A stretch of DNA of 64,000 nt from the NCBI GenBank assembly GCA_030278955.1, contig JAOANR010000014.1, forward strand, positions 13,022,068 through 13,086,067. The letters run 5' to 3'. Each line of letters begins with the position of its first letter. Position 1 is the first letter of the stretch. Below the pieces are notes generated by a model. That model saw nothing but the letters and a program-made list of their open reading frames with translations. It searched no databases and was not told the origin of the DNA. Below are positions 12,089 to 24,536 of the stretch, piece by piece. This stretch comes from Hygrophila difformis (lineage: Eukaryota; Streptophyta; Magnoliopsida; Lamiales; Acanthaceae). The position numbers and the translations under genes are program-made.

Positions 12089-12624
12089 CAATTAGATGAA
12101 TTTTCTTCTTATCAAAAAAAGAAATTACGTACATATATTCGGATGAGTGATGATATAGTATTTTCTAGCTAGGGTACGTATGATATTTGAAATCGAGGGT
12201 AAAGGGACAAAAGAAAAAGGTAGTCGTGCAATTTTTTGTGGCATATAGCGGGTAATGGTATTCTCATGCCACATAATTGGGCCAAGACTAATCCATCGAG
12301 GAATCTGGCGGATATTGAAGGGTTCCCTCCCCAAAGGGAAATTCTGCATACGCAAAGCTCAAATCCGATACATTTACTTAAGCTGTCAGAGCCACATATC
12401 ACTCAAGTCAACTGCGTTTGGTAGGTAGTGCGATTCTTGAAATAGAAGTAGAAAAAAATAATGTAGGAATAGTAGAAAATCTAAATTTTAGGGTTAATGA
12501 CACTTTTAGAGATTGTTGGTAGGAGTTTTGCCACAATTTTAAATACGTACTCAAGTTTTAGCAAAATACAAGCGTGACTAAAATTTTCATTAACCACGTA
12601 TTCTTTTTCGTTGTGCAAATTAAC
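12089..12624. other. intergenic, overlapping open frames of unknown meaning
   Basis: Between 12125 and 12424 three frames stay open on both strands. No frame has a recognised domain, a plausible splice site or a convincing start, so I do not call a gene. Confidence 0.3.
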
Positions 12625-12641
12625 TTGCCAGGTTGCGTTTT

Positions 12642-12770
12642 TTTTTAATAAACCATTAAAGGCCTGGGTAAGGTTTTAAAAGGGAGGGATAGGGGACTGG
12701 TGGGGAATCGAACCTCCAATCTTCTATTGAAAGTCAAAAAACTTAACTACTTGTGCTAAATCCTCATCCT
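12642..12770 (-). mobile_element. SINE, minus orientation
   Basis: A T tract at the left end is the reversed A tail; GGAATCGAACCTCC is the reversed B box and TTAACTACTTGTGCTAAATCC the reversed A box. The flanks TTGCCAGGTTGCGTTTT (12625-12641) and TTGCCAAGGTTGCGTTTT (12771-12788) are a target duplication differing by one base. Confidence 0.8.
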
Positions 12771-12788
12771 TTGCCAAGGTTGCGTTTT

Positions 12789-14266
12789 GAGAATTAATAG
12801 CATTTTAAATTTTAGTGTTTTATGATTACCATTTAACTTTTGAAACAATAAAAATTCCTTACAAAACTGAAAATACCAAACAATTATTTTCCTATAACCG
12901 CTAAACTTTGAAAATAGCACCCATTTATCTTTTAACTTTCAAATATTAATTTCTAAATTCCAATTTCAAATTAGTTTACTAAAATACGTAAATATGATCA
13001 CTTAAAATAAGAATAGATTAGGTACTTGTGGCTGCATATGCAACCACCATGTGTGTGATGTGAGAATTGTGCTGTGTGATGAATGAAATTGTGTGTTTTG
13101 TGTGATGAGATAGATGTCTTGTGTCATGAAATAATATGTGATTTAGGAGATGTTTTGTGTGATTCTCGGGGAGTCTTTTTGTGATGCCTATACATACATG
13201 TTACTATTATATACCATAACCTGATTGACTTAAAACTATCTTAAAATTTCGAACTCTAGAATCTAAATATTAAATTATTTCCGAAAACAGACCTAGTTTT
13301 GCAATATAGATGCTTACCAAAAAAAAAAGAAAGTTTTGCAATATAGACCTTATTCAACCATTCTTAATTTTTGCCTAGTTTGGAAAGACCTTATTCCAAC
13401 CCACAAGAAGAATACTTCTATTAATAGCATATTCTAAATAAAGTTATGAACAGTGCGAAAATAACATCACATGTCTGTTGAGGAATCCACTCTATATTTC
13501 AAATTTAAAATTTAATTTAATTTAAAGTTATGCAAAAAAAAATAAAAAAATTTAATTTGCACAGCACACACAAATGACAAATCTTTGTCATGCTGCTTAA
13601 CCGACTACTCGGATTTCTCAACAAGAATGCTCAAGTGCCCAACCTTAGCTTGACACGACATACACTATACACAATTTAATTATTTATATATGTATATATT
13701 TTCAAAGAAATACTTATCAGGGTTTTGTGTTCAAATAGGTATTAAAAGCTTACCCCCCCAAAAAAAAAGGGTATTGCTAAAAGAAGACAAGCTTTGGCAT
13801 GTCCAAATCTTCCTTCCCAAAAGGAGAAACTGTGGGGACATGAAAATATCTCATCCTGTCTTATTTGAGCCTCCTTGCTTCATCATCACTAGCTTTCCAC
13901 CTGTCCACAATTTCATTTACTTTTAACCAATAAAATAATGTATATACAGATTATTTAATTCATCACAGCCCTTTCAATTTTCAAGTGACAGATGATTCCA
14001 ACAACAGCCTCATCAGTTGTCTACAAACCCATATGATTTTCCCTGTTTAAATTTGCTCAATATTCTCCTTTGGCCTTTCTACTCTTTTTCCTAAAAAAGG
14101 AAAGTGTCCCTTATAAGTTACTACTATATGACACAGTATGACAATTTCTTAAAGCTTGTTTGGCCATTTTTAGGTCTTTCTGTGCCATATCTGAATCATC
14201 AGCTTAGTATTTTGAACTCTTTTTGCAAACAGTGAGAGGAACAAAACCTTGCTAGTTATATTTTGA
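12789..14266 (+). other. upstream region of the heat shock factor gene
   Basis: No gene seen. The stretch 13050-13165 is rich in TGTGTGATG-type phrases, forming an irregular minisatellite. The proximal 250 bp before the start codon contain ordinary AT-rich promoter text with a weak TATA-like TACTATATGAC near 14122. I did not find a perfect heat shock element (alternating GAA/TTC blocks) by eye. Confidence 0.4.
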
Positions 14267-17200
14267 ATGAATAACAATGAAGAGAGAATTGGTCCTCCCG
14301 GATTGGCAGTGGTGCCATTCCTGAGCAAGACATACGAACTGGTGGATGATCCTCAGACGGACGGGGTTGTGTCTTGGAGCATGTCGTACAACAGCTTCAT
14401 TGTGTGGGATCCTCACACCTTTGCCACCCATCTTCTTCCTAGGTATTTCAAGCACAGCAATTTCTCTAGCTTTGTCCGACAGCTCAACACTTATGTAAGT
14501 TCATTACATTCCTCTTTGGATTCAATATGTCGGCATTTTCTTTTTCTATTCTACTCCCTGATTGATTAGATTTGGGTAGAGTAATTAGGGCACACCAGGA
14601 AATTAGTTTGAAAAGTATTCAAAACCATTCTGAAATTACAAGAACAAAAAAAAAGAGTTTATTAGCTATAGAATTCAGTAGCTAAAACTTTGGTAGCTAC
14701 CGAGAAGATTCTCGGTAGCTAAACTTTGGTAGCTACCGAGAAGATTCTCGGTAGCTAAATATTTGATAGCTAACGAATTTGTTAGCTAAATCCGTAGTTA
14801 AATGTTTGATAGCTACCGAAAATTTGATTGTTAAAACTAATAGTGTATTAACCTAAACTCTAAATTCTGAAATTTTCTAAAACATCAAGAAAAGAAAAGT
14901 TGCTTTAAGATATCTTAGAAAGTGTCGCTAAAAGAGTTACTAAACGCCAAATTTATATTTTGTCGACACTATTTTATTTTCTACTATAAGTATTTTAGCA
15001 ACCGCGAAACTTCGAAAAAAAGCATCGCTAAATTAAAGGCTACATACATTTGTACTCTAAAAGAACGTATGAGGTGTTGAGGGACCTCTTTGGTAAAGAA
15101 ATCTCTATTTATATTTTATTTCGGCTGGCATAAATCAATTAGCATACCTAGAATCAAATAAATTACTCTAGTAAGTCCCATGACTCCCAGCTTATAGGTT
15201 GGGGTTCGAATCCCACACGGCCCCCTATCGCTCCCTTTGTTCCCTTTGTAATTTGTGTGGCATAGGCTCCCACCACCCCTTTCCAGCCCTTCAATGGCTC
15301 TTAAAAAAATATATTTAGAAAACGACAAAATATGCTCTGCCCATGAAAAAATAATCAAAGAAATTAATTTTGTAGTATATATTGTTCAAAAATCACTTTG
15401 ATTTTCAATTTTGGTAAAGATATTTTACTCAATTCCACTATCAATGCTCATTATCATCTTGGGCCCTTCACTTTTATATTTTTCGATATTTGGGAGAGGC
15501 AATCCTTCAATGCCCACTCGATCTTCGAGGGATTAGTCTTGGGCTCAATGTGGCCTACTAAAAAAACAAACCATCTTTTTTGGCAGAGCTTTTAGTAGGA
15601 GTTATATTATTTTGAAGATTTTATTAGTAATATAATAGAATTATGTTTTTTTTTGTTTTGTTTTTTAGAGTAAAAGTGAACAATATAAAAGTTTAAAGAC
15701 CTAAAGTTGAAAATTAAAAGGATTTAGGACCATCTTCACTTAACTGTGAGTTTAGACAGGGATATGACAACTCTGACATAGTATTCATTTTTAACTCATC
15801 GAAAAATATAATCATTTCCTCAAAATAAGCCAACAATAGTTCACATGAATTTTCTGTTCAATGACATAGGAGCAACTGCCTTAACTTTTTTGGGATGGAG
15901 AATTAGTCTAAGTGAATAAGTCCCTTGACTTCCAACGGGAGATTGGAGGTTCGATTTCCACCAGCCTCCTATCCCTCCCTTTTATTCCCTTTGTAATTTG
16001 TATGGCATGGACTCCCACCACCTTTTCCCTGGCCTTCAATGGCTCATTAAAAAAAAAAAAAAACAAAACAAAACAAAACAAAACTGCTTGAACTTTTTCA
16101 CTTCCTTTCAAATGGCTAGGAGAGAGCAAAATATGTGTACTAAAATAATTAAGTCGAATAAAAGCAAAAAGAAGACTTAAAATTGATTCTTCCAATTTCC
16201 AACCCCAAACCCATAAAAGGTTTAGTTGTCAAATTGAGTAACTAAACTAATTTAATTTTTTCTTGTGGTGAATGTTTATGGTAATAATATTGCATTAATT
16301 ATTGATTAATTCATTTCCAAAATAAGAAATGTCCATACAAAAGTTAGCACATTTATGAAATTCATATCGAGGACACAATCCATACCCTTAAAAAAGTCGT
16401 CCCATAATACTGAGGTGCATTCAATCCAGAGTTTTATGTATTTTAAAAAGTTGGTGGATTCAAAGAGTCCATAACTTACGCAGAGTTGATTGATTTTGGA
16501 TAGACTCCATGTAGAGTTTGGCTAGAGTCTGGCTGACTTTTAGAAATCTTGGATTGTTTAGAGAGATTTTGTTTAGTTATATTTTTTAATAGAATCCATT
16601 AAAATCTATAAAGATTTAATATTCATGGACCGTTGAATACCTCCAAATTTTTATAGACTTTTTAAAATCTGTATTGAATACGCCTAGATTTTTAAAGACT
16701 TTTTAAAATCTAAATTGAATATACCCCAACTTTAAAAGTCTAAAAAATCCTAAAGACTCTAAATTGAATACACTCCCCTAAATTTTGATATTTATCATAT
16801 GTAGAATACATAGAATGTGATGTATTTTAGAATATTTTCTGATTTTTTTTGGAGTTTTTGTAATGTTTTTTTTTTTTTTTTTGATGAACGAGTTTTTGTA
16901 ATGTTTGATATAATGTAATGTATTTTTTATGTTTTTTTTATATAATAGTACATTATATTATAAAACAAATTTATAATGTATTAGAAATAATGGTCACATT
17001 GATGGCCAGTAGTTCCAGCCTTTGATGAAGCCTTAATTGGTACAAGTTTTCCAATTATATGTGCCATATAGTATTGGTAAAAGTCTCCAGACTAGGTCAC
17101 TCAATCTTTAATTTGGAAATGGTATTCAAATGTTAGTTTAATAGGATCAGTTTACATATAGCATAACGATGACTGTGATGTTTTATGTTTACGTAATTCT

Positions 17201-19352
17201 TCCTTAAGGTTGGTAATGATCAACCATCATCGTAGTCAGTGGCGGATCTAGAATATTTTAATTGGTAGGTCAAATATCATAAAAAGTGAGCAGCTAACTT
17301 TACGAAGATATATTTAATTACATTTTTGTTACATTTTTTTATACTTTTAAAAATCGGTATATTTAGAGGGTGTTTGGATAAGCGGCGGGAAAATAGATTA
17401 TTTAATTATTGTGTTTTCAAAACGCAAATAATCAGTTTAACCGCTAAAAAATGGTGCTACAAACCTGATTATTTGCATTTTGAAATGCAATAATCAGATA
17501 ATCTATTTCATAATGCACATCCAAACACCCACTTAGAAAATTCATAAACTACACATAGAGTTGGCTAACTTTGTATGTTGTACAGAATCCGTATAAACTT
17601 TTGTTGGGAAAAAAACTTGTATAATTATATTTTTTGAAAAGAATCCATTAAAATTGATGAAGTCATTAGGTTGTTTAATACTCAAAGATTTTTAAGAATT
17701 TTTAAAATTTGTATTAAATATATAAAAAAAAAATTAAAACCTGGATGGAATACCTTAAGAGTTTTAATTACTTTTTAAAATTTAGATTGAAAATACTCAA
17801 ATTTTAAGAGCCTAAAAGAAATGCTACAGGCTCTTTATTATTGAATAAATCCCCATTAGAGTTATGAACCCCTTAAAATATATATATAAACATTTATAAT
17901 AAAAACAACCAACATGCTATTAAATTCATATTCAAATTACTCAATACTTGTCCTAAAATTACCACATAATTCCTAATTATATCAAAATATTAGTACTAAT
18001 ATTTTATTTTTTTATTTTTTTTTGGTGGGTCAATTGACCCACCTTGTCCTCAAGTGTATACACCAAAAAAGATCGTAGCCCTTCTCTGTTCATTGATCTT
18101 CATCCATTTTTCTCTCAGGTGACTAGGGTGTTAGTGTCACGTTCAGACATTAGTTTGATCATCACAAACCCTTTTTTTAACCGAAGCCACAGAAAATCAC
18201 AAACCATTTTCGCAAAGAAAATAAAAATTAAAGGGAGTTTATCAGTTCAAAATATTGCAAGTATTCACTAGCTACCTCAGTTTTAATATTTTGGCAATGC
18301 AAATTGTCCATACATTATGGCTATCCAAATAGCATCAAAAGTTGGTCATTTGCAACAGTTTAAATTAGATTGTAATCAATCCCCTTGTCCTCATTATCTT
18401 ACCATCACATGATCCAGACTCTCAAAAGGTTTTAGAGTTGTTTTAATTGTTCGTACATTTTGCAGGGGTTTCGCAAGGTTGATCCAGACAAATGGGAATT
18501 TGCGAATGAAAATTTTTTGAAAGGTCAAAGACATCTCTTGAAAAGTATAACAAGAAGAAAAATCGCATCAAATAATCCACGTTCTCATCGTGAAGGAAGC
18601 TCAGAATTATGTGTTGAAGTTGGTACCTATGGATTGGACTCAGAACTTGCACGATTAAGGCGTGACAAGCAGGTATTTGGTATTGTTATAGCCTCATTCA
18701 AAAAACGCAAAAATATTTTTATCTGTTAGTCATTCAATCCTCTTTGACATAGGTTTTAATGGTGGAATTGGTGAAACTTCGACAACAACAAGAAACCACA
18801 AACCTTTATCTTCAAGCATTGGAGCAAAGGCTCAAAGGGACAGAAATGAAACAACAACAAACAATGACGTTCATGGCGAGGGTTGTAAGAAATCCAGCTT
18901 TTTTACAACAATTGGCTCAAAATAAGGATAGAGGAAAGGAGATTCAAGAAGAGATATGTAAACACAAAAGGAAGAAAATTGAACATTATTCAAGAAACTT
19001 TGATGAACTTGAGGAATTGGTGAAAGCAAGGCAAAATAGTACACTTGATATTCATGCCAATGTAATTGACCGTGATGGGATCGAAGAATTCAAGCAATTC
19101 AAGATTGGGGGTTTTGAGGATGTTAAAGTGGAACCTCAAGAGCATTGTGACATCGGTGGATTCAACAATATCGTCAGCATGCAGCAAGAATTGCAAATAG
19201 GTTTTGAAGATAAAGGGAAGGAACTCGACGAGGGATTTTGGGAAGATTTGATTATAAATCAAGGGATTGAAACATTTGTTGGATTGGATGATGAAGAGGA
19301 TATTGATATCCTATCTGAGCAATTAGGATTCTTGGGATCTAACCTAAATTGA
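14267..19352 (+). CDS. class A heat stress transcription factor, HSFA2/A6/A7 group
   Basis: Three exons: 14267-14494, 18466-18672 and 18753-19352; GT-AG introns of 3,971 and 80 bp; 344 residues. Residues 17-108 are the winged-helix DNA-binding domain ([30 protein letters not shown], then [14 protein letters not shown] across intron 1, the conserved HSF intron position). Residues about 136-200 form the HR-A/B trimerisation coiled coil ([16 protein letters not shown]); basic KHKRKK at 215-220 is a likely nuclear signal; DEGFWEDLI at 304-312 is an AHA activation motif; LSEQLGFL near 332-339 fits an export signal. HSFs bind heat shock elements as trimers in the nucleus and drive chaperone genes. 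All key parts are intact. The class is firm; the exact subclass is a judgement. The start is the first ATG of the open frame. Confidence 0.95.
14685..14830 (+). repeat. hairpin-forming 36-bp tandem repeat in HSF intron 1
   Basis: Two perfect 36-bp copies (14685-14720 and 14721-14756), followed by decaying versions to about 14830. Each copy is a near-perfect palindrome: arm TAGCTACCGAGAA, two bases, then its reverse complement. The GTAGCTACCGA words resemble subterminal repeats of CACTA-type elements. Confidence 0.85.
15150..15309 (+). mobile_element. 5'-truncated SINE in HSF intron 1
   Basis: Carries the B box GGGGTTCGAATCCC and the body CTTTGTAATTTGTGTGGCATAGGCTCCCACCACC plus a short A tail, as in the SINE at 2423. 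The A-box end is not recognisable. Confidence 0.65.
15488..15570 (+). mobile_element. SINE 3' fragment in HSF intron 1
   Basis: GGGAGAGGCAATCCTTCAAT and the following GGGATTAGTCTTGGGCTCAAT match the 3' half of the SINE at 11900-12074. Confidence 0.55.
15891..16081 (+). mobile_element. SINE in HSF intron 1
   Basis: Full-length element with the A-box-like TTAGTCTAAGTGAATAAG, the B box GGAGGTTCGATTTCC, the same body as the SINE at 2423, and an A-rich tail with AAAAC repeats. The flanks AACTGCCTTAACTTTTT (15874-15890) and AACTGCTTGAACTTTTT (16082-16098) are a slightly diverged target duplication. Confidence 0.8.
16412..16790. mobile_element. MITE with GAGGTGCATTCAAT ends, HSF intron 1
   Basis: The left end GAGGTGCATTCAATCCAGAG and the right end ACTCTAAATTGAATACACTCC are inverted copies with mismatches. 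The interior is AT-rich and non-coding. A clear target duplication was not found, so the superfamily is open (hAT or PIF/Harbinger are both possible). Confidence 0.5.
17237..18043. mobile_element. decayed hAT-like element in HSF intron 1
   Basis: Starts CAGTGGCGGATCTAG, the same terminus as the intact hAT MITE at 25997. A perfect 20-bp palindrome, GGTGGGTCAATTGACCCACC, sits at 18024-18043. The matching right terminus was not found, so the extent is uncertain. Another MITE is nested inside at 17368. Confidence 0.35.
17368..17530. mobile_element. MITE with GGGTGTTTGGAT terminal inverted repeats
   Basis: Left end GGGTGTTTGGAT and right end ATCCAAACACCC are exact inverted copies. The inner halves also pair (AGATTATTTAATTATTG against CAATAATCAGATAATCT), so the 163-bp unit could fold back. 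No coding capacity. Confidence 0.75.
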
Positions 19353-20570
19353 AATTTGTCTCATTAAGAAAGTCTTCGGGAGGGTTTGTGAATTCATTCA
19401 AACTGTTTTGGAGAATGTTTTCAAAATACCATTCTAAATGTCGAAATGAATTTCCTAGTGGTTTAAAAGGTTGTCCCAAATCGCCGTCTACATGCATGAT
19501 CTTATTATGTAATGCTTTGCTTTCTTGTATGAAGAACATTTTCGTTTGGTTTAAAGATTGAATGATTTTTGAAATCATTGTCTATATATCCCTGATGAGG
19601 GGTGAACACCTTCTGGATGTCGCAACAAAGTATATATGGGCATGTTTACTTGGGTGGATTAATCATGTTAACTTGTCCCAAATGATCTTTCTAACAAACC
19701 TTAATAGATTATTGTATAAAGAATATATTCACTTTGAGTTATTATTAAGGTTAATAATCTTATAAGGACCGAAAAATGAGTTAATTCAAAGAATAATGAA
19801 TGCTATTGAAGTAGTTAGGATTATTTTATCCATCCATTAATCCTATTAAGTCGGATTAATCTATCACATCCATTGTTTTAAATATCCTTGTGTAATACCA
19901 AAGAAATTGCCCGAAATATATGTATGAATATATATTTTTGATCAATTCACTAAGTAGATTTTTAATCAAATCTATATATATATATTTATATGTTCAAATA
20001 TTTGCTTAAAGATTAGTATATTATTTTCTACAAAACATACTTTGAAAAATTATATATATATATATATTTGTCTTTTAAAATAAATATATGGATTTCAATA
20101 TCAAGTGTAATAAGTATATGGTTCATAGAATATTTTAAATCCATATACAAGTTTATATACACATATATATACATTGGTCTTGAAATAATCTTTCCAAACA
20201 TGTACACATGTATATACATGTATATATTCATATGTTAAATTATAATGAGAATTATCTATTTTTTTTATATATCCTTAATTAATCATTCTACCCATATTTT
20301 TATTTATGGAATTATTCTAGAATGCATAATTGGGAATAATTTGACTATGGTTTGAAATTGTAGGATGGAATATTAATCATATCTTGTCATTTTCAAATAA
20401 AGAATATATTCCTTTTTGGAGCTATGTATGACTTACAAGATCACTTTTAATTATATGCTAGCTTATTTTGGTATATATTGTTATTATTATTCTTTATTAT
20501 AATAAAATAAATCCCACATTATGATTTTTATTTTTTTTTTGAAGATAAGAATCTTAATATATAAAAAAAA
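19353..20570. other. 3' flank of the HSF gene and AT-rich intergenic DNA
   Basis: Contains the HSF 3' untranslated region, of unknown length, then a very AT-rich stretch with TATATA runs (19970-20240). No gene supported. Confidence 0.5.
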
Positions 20571-23148
20571 AAAAGTTACTGTAGCATGCTACTGTAGCAC
20601 GCTACTGTAGCATGCTACTGTAGCAGTCGGCCATAACGCGTTTTTGGCGACTTTTTTTGCCATTTTTTGGGTCCCAAACGTGGGAATCTTGATTGACTTC
20701 GGGGGGAGCATATCTTGGATGATATTAGGTGCTCCTAACACCCCATTTCAGCCATAAACACCCAAGTTTCATCTCAAACTCTCCCAAAAACCAAAGCCAC
20801 AAAGTTCTTACCTTCCGGCGACTTTCCGGCAACTTTCCGGCAATCAAATCCAACCAAGGTAGTGTGTAGATCAAGGATTTGCAGGCATTGGATTGTTGGT
20901 AAGGTGTAAATCAAGTTTACTTATTGCTTTAAGATCATAATCAACCTTCTAAACTTACGGATCTTTACTTGCAAAACACGTTCGTAGCCAAAGGAGAAGA
21001 AGAACGTGTTGCGTAGATCCGTTCGTGGCGATTTTGGACAAATCGATCAACTCTAGAACGTTCAAGAACTCACTTACTGTAAGTTAATAACTTCCATATC
21101 AATATGGGTGGTTTAAAGACATCCGAAGCATTGGATCTTAAACGAAACGTTGAAATCAAACCTAAAAACCCCAATCTACGTATTTTCTGAAATCCGACCA
21201 AAACTCTTACTTCGAGCGTTCAAACCTAAAATGTCAAAACTAAGATTTTGATCCTAAGATCTTAAGCTATAATGTGTAAAAATTTCAGAGATTTTCATCA
21301 AGTTTTGATACCCCAAATCAAGTCGGACATATTCTGCGTTTTTAAGAATTTTCAAAAGTTGACAGATTTCATAACCGAACTTGATGAGCTTATTTCTATC
21401 ATTTCTAGTCCGAACCAATCTTCATGATCTAAACAAAAGTTGTAGATCTATGAGTCTTGAATACCTCTGTAAAATTTCATGCACTTTCATTAAGATTTGC
21501 TATCCCAAACCGCGTCGAACATATTCTGTGGTGCATGAACCTTTCGAAAACTGAGACAGATTTTAAGACCGAACTTAGTAGATTAATCTGACTTAATCCG
21601 TGATGAATTTGCATAATTTGCCTCTAATAAAACTTGTTTATTTTGGTGTCTTTTAAGTGCCTGTAAATTTTCAGAATTTTTGGAGTTCATTTGATATGTT
21701 AAAAAGTCAAATCTTTGACAGATGTCAAACCTGAATCCTGACAGCTTTTTGTTTCTGTAGAAAACTTGATTTTTGACATGCTTCCCATCATTTTTCCGAA
21801 AAACTCAAAACATGAAAGTTGTTCATTGGGATGTTTTTGAGCTACTGTGAAAATTTCAGATCAATCGCCTAAGAAATGGATTTTTAAACTGAAAAAGCGT
21901 AAACTGTGACATCGATCGGTTTTAAACTTGTGAAATTTTGAAATTTCTAAACAACGATCGAAATCTTGTGATACGATAAAGCTGTATTTTTTGAAATCCC
22001 GTTACACTAAAGTTGAAACGATATCGGTTACATTGGTTATATAAAATTAGGGGGAGATTACTCTGCAGGGTGCCCTCCTAATTATTCATTTTGTGCCAAA
22101 ACGGCAATGATGATTACGCGCGAAAGATTGCCAAAACGGCATCTTATATTTTTGGGCCTATCCTCTCGGTGTATCCGTATGGGTTACTCGAGGCTTGACG
22201 GAGCGGTACTGGATATGGCGTATTTGGTCACAAGAGACCAACGGCCTACCCTCTCGAGTGTATCCGTATGGGTTACTCGAGACTCGACGGAGTGGTACTG
22301 GGTATGGCGAATCGGCTGCGGCCGCCGGAATATCGGCTAAATGAGATGATACTTATGAAATTGGCTGAGGCCGCCGGATCACCGGCTAAATGATATATAT
22401 ATATTGTTGAGATGATGGCGTAACGGGAAATATATTAAAAAGCTCAGATTTTATGAAATTGGATGCGGCCGTCGGATTGCCGGCTAAATTAAATATTGTT
22501 GAGATGGTGGCGTATCGGGGAGAATTTTTAAAAGCTCAAATTTTTATTTACTTACTTACGGCATTATTCATGTTTTTAAATCATGTCTTAAATAATTACC
22601 CATGCTTAAGTTTTAAATTATGAAATTAAATGTGTCTTTAAAGTATGCAATTATATTAGCATTTTTTTTAAAATAAAATGTTTTTATGCATGGCAAAAAG
22701 TTTTATCTTAATTATTAAAAATCTAACCCCTTTATTGCTATGAAAGGATTGACTTACTCAGTATTTTATAATACTGATAAAAACCGTTGTTCATTTTTTT
22801 TTCTGTTACAGAGTACGGAGCATGATCACTCATTGGGGATCATTTTGGACACTTAATTATTTATTTTACGTGATTTGCATGAACGGGTCTGTTTAACCCG
22901 TGGTTTGGCCATGTCGGCCCTATATTTTAAATTCCGCTGCATACACTTTACTTCCGCTGCGTACTTTATATTCTCGCTGCAACTCTGATGTAGTATTTTT
23001 AAATTATTTATGAATGGGCTACTTGGATATTTTAAATTCTGAAAAACCATAGCCTTGCATCTCTTTAGTGAGCTCGGAGAAACCGTGTCTTGCTAGGGAG
23101 GTGTGGCGGTGGCATCCCGGCCTGGGTTACCAAAACCGGGGTGTTACA
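20571..23148 (+). mobile_element. LTR of the TGTAACACCC-type family, 5'-truncated
   Basis: Ends GTGGCGGTGGCATCCCGGCC...ACCGGGGTGTTACA at 23148, closely like the end of the solo LTR at 1993-4521. The 5' terminus is missing. The left part begins with about four copies of the 15-bp word GCTACTGTAGCATGC (20577-20626), typical early LTR text. Duplicated blocks with GTATCCGTATGGGTTACTCG occur near 22170 and 22262. No coding region is present. Confidence 0.65.
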
Positions 23149-23420
23149 CCTTGAATCTCGAAATTTCAGGTTTCGGAACATCTCGGAGCGATATTTCACA
23201 TACAATATCTTTCAACAAAATATCCATCGAAGTTTCACTGAAACCCAAAATTTGACCGAAATTTTTTTAAATTCGATCAAATTTTTCGAAATTCTAGTTT
23301 AAAAAAATTAGAACTTAAAAAAAAATCATTAAAAACAAAATTCTAATTTTTTACACAGATTGATTACATCACGCTAATGATTTGTTTTCATAGGCCGTGC
23401 ATCAAGATTTTCTCAATCAA

Positions 23421-23584
23421 TACTACAAAAGTTTTGCGGGAAGGCGACGAAAGGAATTCGTCATTATATTGGTCACCTGGTGCATGAGGCAACGAACAAG
23501 ACGACGAAATCCGTCAAACGACGAAATTTTAGGCAACGACATTAGTCTTTCATTTTTGTCACCTTCCCCGAATTTCTTGTAGTG
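23421..23584. mobile_element. small CACTA-like non-autonomous element
   Basis: The right end reads TTCGGGG-type text ending TTCTTGTAGTG, the reverse of CACTACAAGAA, and the left end is TACTACAAAAGTTTTGCGGG, so the two ends are inverted CACTACAA-type termini with mismatches. A 3-bp target duplication is not evident. The interior has repeated GACGA words and no coding capacity. Confidence 0.55.
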
Positions 23585-24210
23585 ATGCATGTTATCAACA
23601 TTATTATCAGTAGAGTATGTCTTAGAATGAGGATCGTTAGAGTTACTAATTTTTATTGGTAACAGAGATGAGGGAATTAGGAAAATGTTTATTTTGATTC
23701 TTCTAGAAACTGGATATTGCTTTGTGTATTAAATTTAATAAATAGTGTATAGATTTTATTGTAATATTAATAGTGGAGTTAAATTATTATTTAAGTTCAA
23801 TGTTTAGTTTGAGTTGTTATTAATTATTATGTGCCATGGATCTTGAACTTGGATTAAAGTTGCAAAATGGGTAAAACAAAAAAAATGCAAGAAAAATGGA
23901 AAAGGATACCTTCGAAGCTATGAAAATGAGGCTTGAATCGATTCGATTCCATCACACAATTCAATACCTTTCAACCAAACACTTTGAAAGATTTGGAGGT
24001 AGTTAGTCTAAACTCGACAAACTCATTGGGCACTTGATGAAAGCCATTCACAAGCTCTCAAGTGATATTTTGAGTTGAATTCCAAGTGGAAAAATGTTCA
24101 TACAAGCAAAATATGAGAAGAGTGGTGGTCTGGAGGAGTATTTATACCCCTGGCCTTAATTACAAATATCAAACCCTAGCTAGATAATTAAGCAATAACT
24201 AAACAAAGTA
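23585..24210 (-). other. intergenic, possible minus-strand retroelement promoter
   Basis: On the minus strand a good TATA box (GGGGTATAAATACTCC, near 24145-24160) is followed by leader-like text. No coding region or paired repeat was found. Confidence 0.3.
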
Positions 24211-24469
24211 CTTCCTCCGTTCCTTTTTATTTGATACCGTATGAGTTTTGTTACTGTTCATTGAGTAACTTTGATTCGACATTTTAATATAGTTATATAG
24301 GACAGAAAATAGTCAAGTGAGATATTGTTAGATTCGTCTAATCGCATAGATTTAGAATATCAAAGTTTCATAATTTTTACTTGTACGCAATTTGAATTAT
24401 TGAATATTGAAAATGTATATTGGATTGCGTGAAATGTGGGTCCGTGACAATTAAAAAGGAACGGGGAAG
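24211..24469. mobile_element. Stowaway MITE (Tc1/mariner)
   Basis: Left end CTTCCTCCGTTCCTTTTTA and right end TAAAAAGGAACGGGGAAG are inverted copies, flanked by the TA target duplication (24209-24210 and 24470-24471). 259 bp, non-coding. Confidence 0.85.
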
Positions 24470-24536
24470 TACTAAAGTGCTCCAATAATGACAAATAAAT
24501 TAAGGGGGCTAATATAGTGAAATGGACCCCACATTA

